Source: Gammaproteobacteria bacterium UBA7376 (GTDB lineage: Bacteria; Pseudomonadota; Gammaproteobacteria; Pseudomonadales; Azotimanducaceae). Taken from it: DNA of 6,565 nucleotides. The DNA lies in contig DKNY01000039.1 of the NCBI GenBank assembly GCA_002470275.1, positions 1 through 6,565 on the forward strand. Direction: 5' to 3'. The translations under genes and the position numbers were made by a program. Shown here in pieces: positions 5,466-6,565 of the stretch. Numbering within the stretch: the first letter of the stretch is position 1; each line of letters begins with the position of its first letter. The notes beneath the pieces are model-generated. The model was not told the DNA's origin, made no database searches, and saw only the letters and a list, made by a program, of their open reading frames with translations.

Positions 5466-6565
5466 GTGACCTTTCGTATCCCAAAAAAACTGCGCAGATC
5501 GCTTAATCCTAAGCTTGTTGCGCTCAACATTTTAGTTGCAAGCATTGTGGGTGGCAGTGTCGGTGTTGCCTTAGTCCTCGCCATGCTGTGGTTAAGCTAT
5601 CGCAACTGGATGCTCGACCAGTCGGATAAGCACGGCATTTCTGAAGAAAAGGCTTCACGACTGGGCGGCGTGGTCATTTTCCTAAGTATGTTGGCCTACT
5701 TGTTTGTCGCCCCTTTGTTTGGTGATGTTGGACCAGGCGTGCCTGGGACGGTAGCGGGGCAGACTGCGCGAGCCTATTTTAGCGGGTACGAGTGGGCCGC
5801 CCTATTGTTGGCACTCATAGGCCTTTGGGATGACTACAGCGCCAGGGCCAGCGCTTCGACGAGGCTGGCGCTGACCTTTTCCATACTCGGTGTTGCGCTC
5901 TACACCAATCCTTACCTTTTGCCGTTGAACCTTGATTTCCCGGGCGTGCCTGCCGTGCTACAAACGGCACCGATTATTGGAGCGGTATCCCTTATCCTGG
6001 TTGTTGGGTTCGTTAACGCTGGCAATATGGCAGATGGGGCAAACGGTTTGCTGAGCGTTATTGCGACGATATTTTTTCTTGTGGCTTATTTGGAGTCCCA
6101 GTCCTTATTTTATGCGGTGATGCTGATCGCGACGCTGGGTTTTGCCTTGTTTAATGTTTCAACCGGGCTGATTTTCCTAGGGGACTTTGGCTCCTACGGG
6201 CTCTCGGCGCTGATTGGGCTGGGTTCGCTCGAGCTGTATTCTCAAGGAAACCACTCGGCGTGGTTTTTTGGCTGTCTTCTTGGCTACCCCTGCGTGGAAA
6301 TAGTTCGCGTGATCGCTCTAAGGTTGTCTGTGGGACTTTCGCCCTTAGCTGCGGACAACAATCATCTACATAATCTGATTTTTGAAGAGTTGGTGCAGCG
6401 CGGCTGGCATCGACTGCCGGCGAATTCTCTGACTGGCGTTGGTCTAGCGATCATCAGCGCCGCACCGCCCTTACTGGCTTACTTGGCGGGTGCGATCAAC
6501 CCACAGTCCTGGGAGTGGGCTGCCTTGTTCTTGATGTACGCAGGGCTGCATGTCTTGGTGGCCCA
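5466..6565 (+). CDS. WecA/WbpL-like polyprenyl-phosphate sugar-1-phosphate transferase (GT4/MraY family, 3' partial)
   Basis: GTG starts a frame that stays open for 366 codons to the window edge. The product is a polytopic membrane protein with hydrophobic segments near 18-43, 66-86, 110-120, 131-148, 165-184, 195-209, 215-237, 265-275 and 325-345. Hallmarks of the MraY/WecA superfamily appear in order: the cytoplasmic segment after helix 1 ending SRLGGVVIF (64-72), the Asp pair in GLWDDY (D122, D123), NMADGANGL (187-195, catalytic-region Asp190), FLGDFGS (237-243, Asp240) and DNNHLHNL (297-304, the HxH of the last cytoplasmic loop). This family moves a sugar-1-phosphate from a UDP-sugar to undecaprenyl phosphate, with Mg2+, on the inner face of the inner membrane. 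That step begins O-antigen, ECA or capsule repeat units; the sugar cannot be read from the sequence. MraY is less likely given the HLH motif and the export-gene context. Only the C-terminal end should be missing, since the family is usually about 320-400 residues. Confidence 0.93.
   Translation, partial: MTFRIPKKLRRSLNPKLVALNILVASIVGGSVGVALVLAMLWLSYRNWMLDQSDKHGISEEKASRLGGVVIFLSMLAYLFVAPLFGDVGPGVPGTVAGQTARAYFSGYEWAALLLALIGLWDDYSARASASTRLALTFSILGVALYTNPYLLPLNLDFPGVPAVLQTAPIIGAVSLILVVGFVNAGNMADGANGLLSVIATIFFLVAYLESQSLFYAVMLIATLGFALFNVSTGLIFLGDFGSYGLSALIGLGSLELYSQGNHSAWFFGCLLGYPCVEIVRVIALRLSVGLSPLAADNNHLHNLIFEELVQRGWHRLPANSLTGVGLAIISAAPPLLAYLAGAINPQSWEWAALFLMYAGLHVLVA

Noticed and set aside
1..6565. 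CRISPR arrays, tRNA/rRNA genes, insertion sequences or phage genes
   Set aside because: No regularly spaced repeats, no tRNA-like cloverleaf, no transposase or integrase motifs were seen on either strand by reading.

Overview
The window is a stretch of a Gram-negative (didermic) surface-polysaccharide locus, with every gene on the + strand. The outer-membrane YjbH family, the YjbF/GfcB lipoprotein and a Wza-class SLBB export protein point to a proteobacterium. The intermediate GC content (mid-50s percent by eye) and the resemblance to Vibrio wbf / E. coli gfc-type loci suggest a gammaproteobacterium, possibly marine. The taxonomic guess is inference only.

Layout: (i) 1-2044, a YjbH-family outer-membrane protein whose 5' end lies outside the window; (ii) 2041-2607, a YjbF/GfcB-family lipoprotein that overlaps it by ATGA; (iii) 2608-2677, a 70-bp gap with a 9-bp direct repeat at 20-bp spacing; (iv) 2678-5371, an unusually long polysaccharide export protein with a signal peptide, a Poly_export domain and about six SLBB (beta-grasp) domains; (v) 5372-5465, a 94-bp gap with a 23-codon mini-ORF that looks like the start of a Rossmann-fold epimerase; (vi) 5466-6565, a GTG-started WecA/WbpL-like polyprenyl-phosphate sugar-1-phosphate transferase that runs off the 3' edge.

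How the genes fit together: the last gene would start repeat-unit synthesis by loading a sugar-1-phosphate onto undecaprenyl phosphate at the inner membrane. The SLBB protein would form the periplasmic and outer-membrane export conduit. The YjbF lipoprotein and YjbH outer-membrane protein are the accessory module typical of group-4-capsule (gfcBCD) and yjbEFGH/wbfBCD-type loci. No YjbG/GfcC gene lies between YjbH and YjbF, where related loci carry one. No Wzc-type kinase, flippase or polymerase is visible, and these may lie outside the window. Nothing here amounts to a clearly new system. The points most worth checking are the six-SLBB exporter without a lipobox, its acidic insert, the apparent epimerase remnant, and a dnaX-like slippery site inside the exporter gene.
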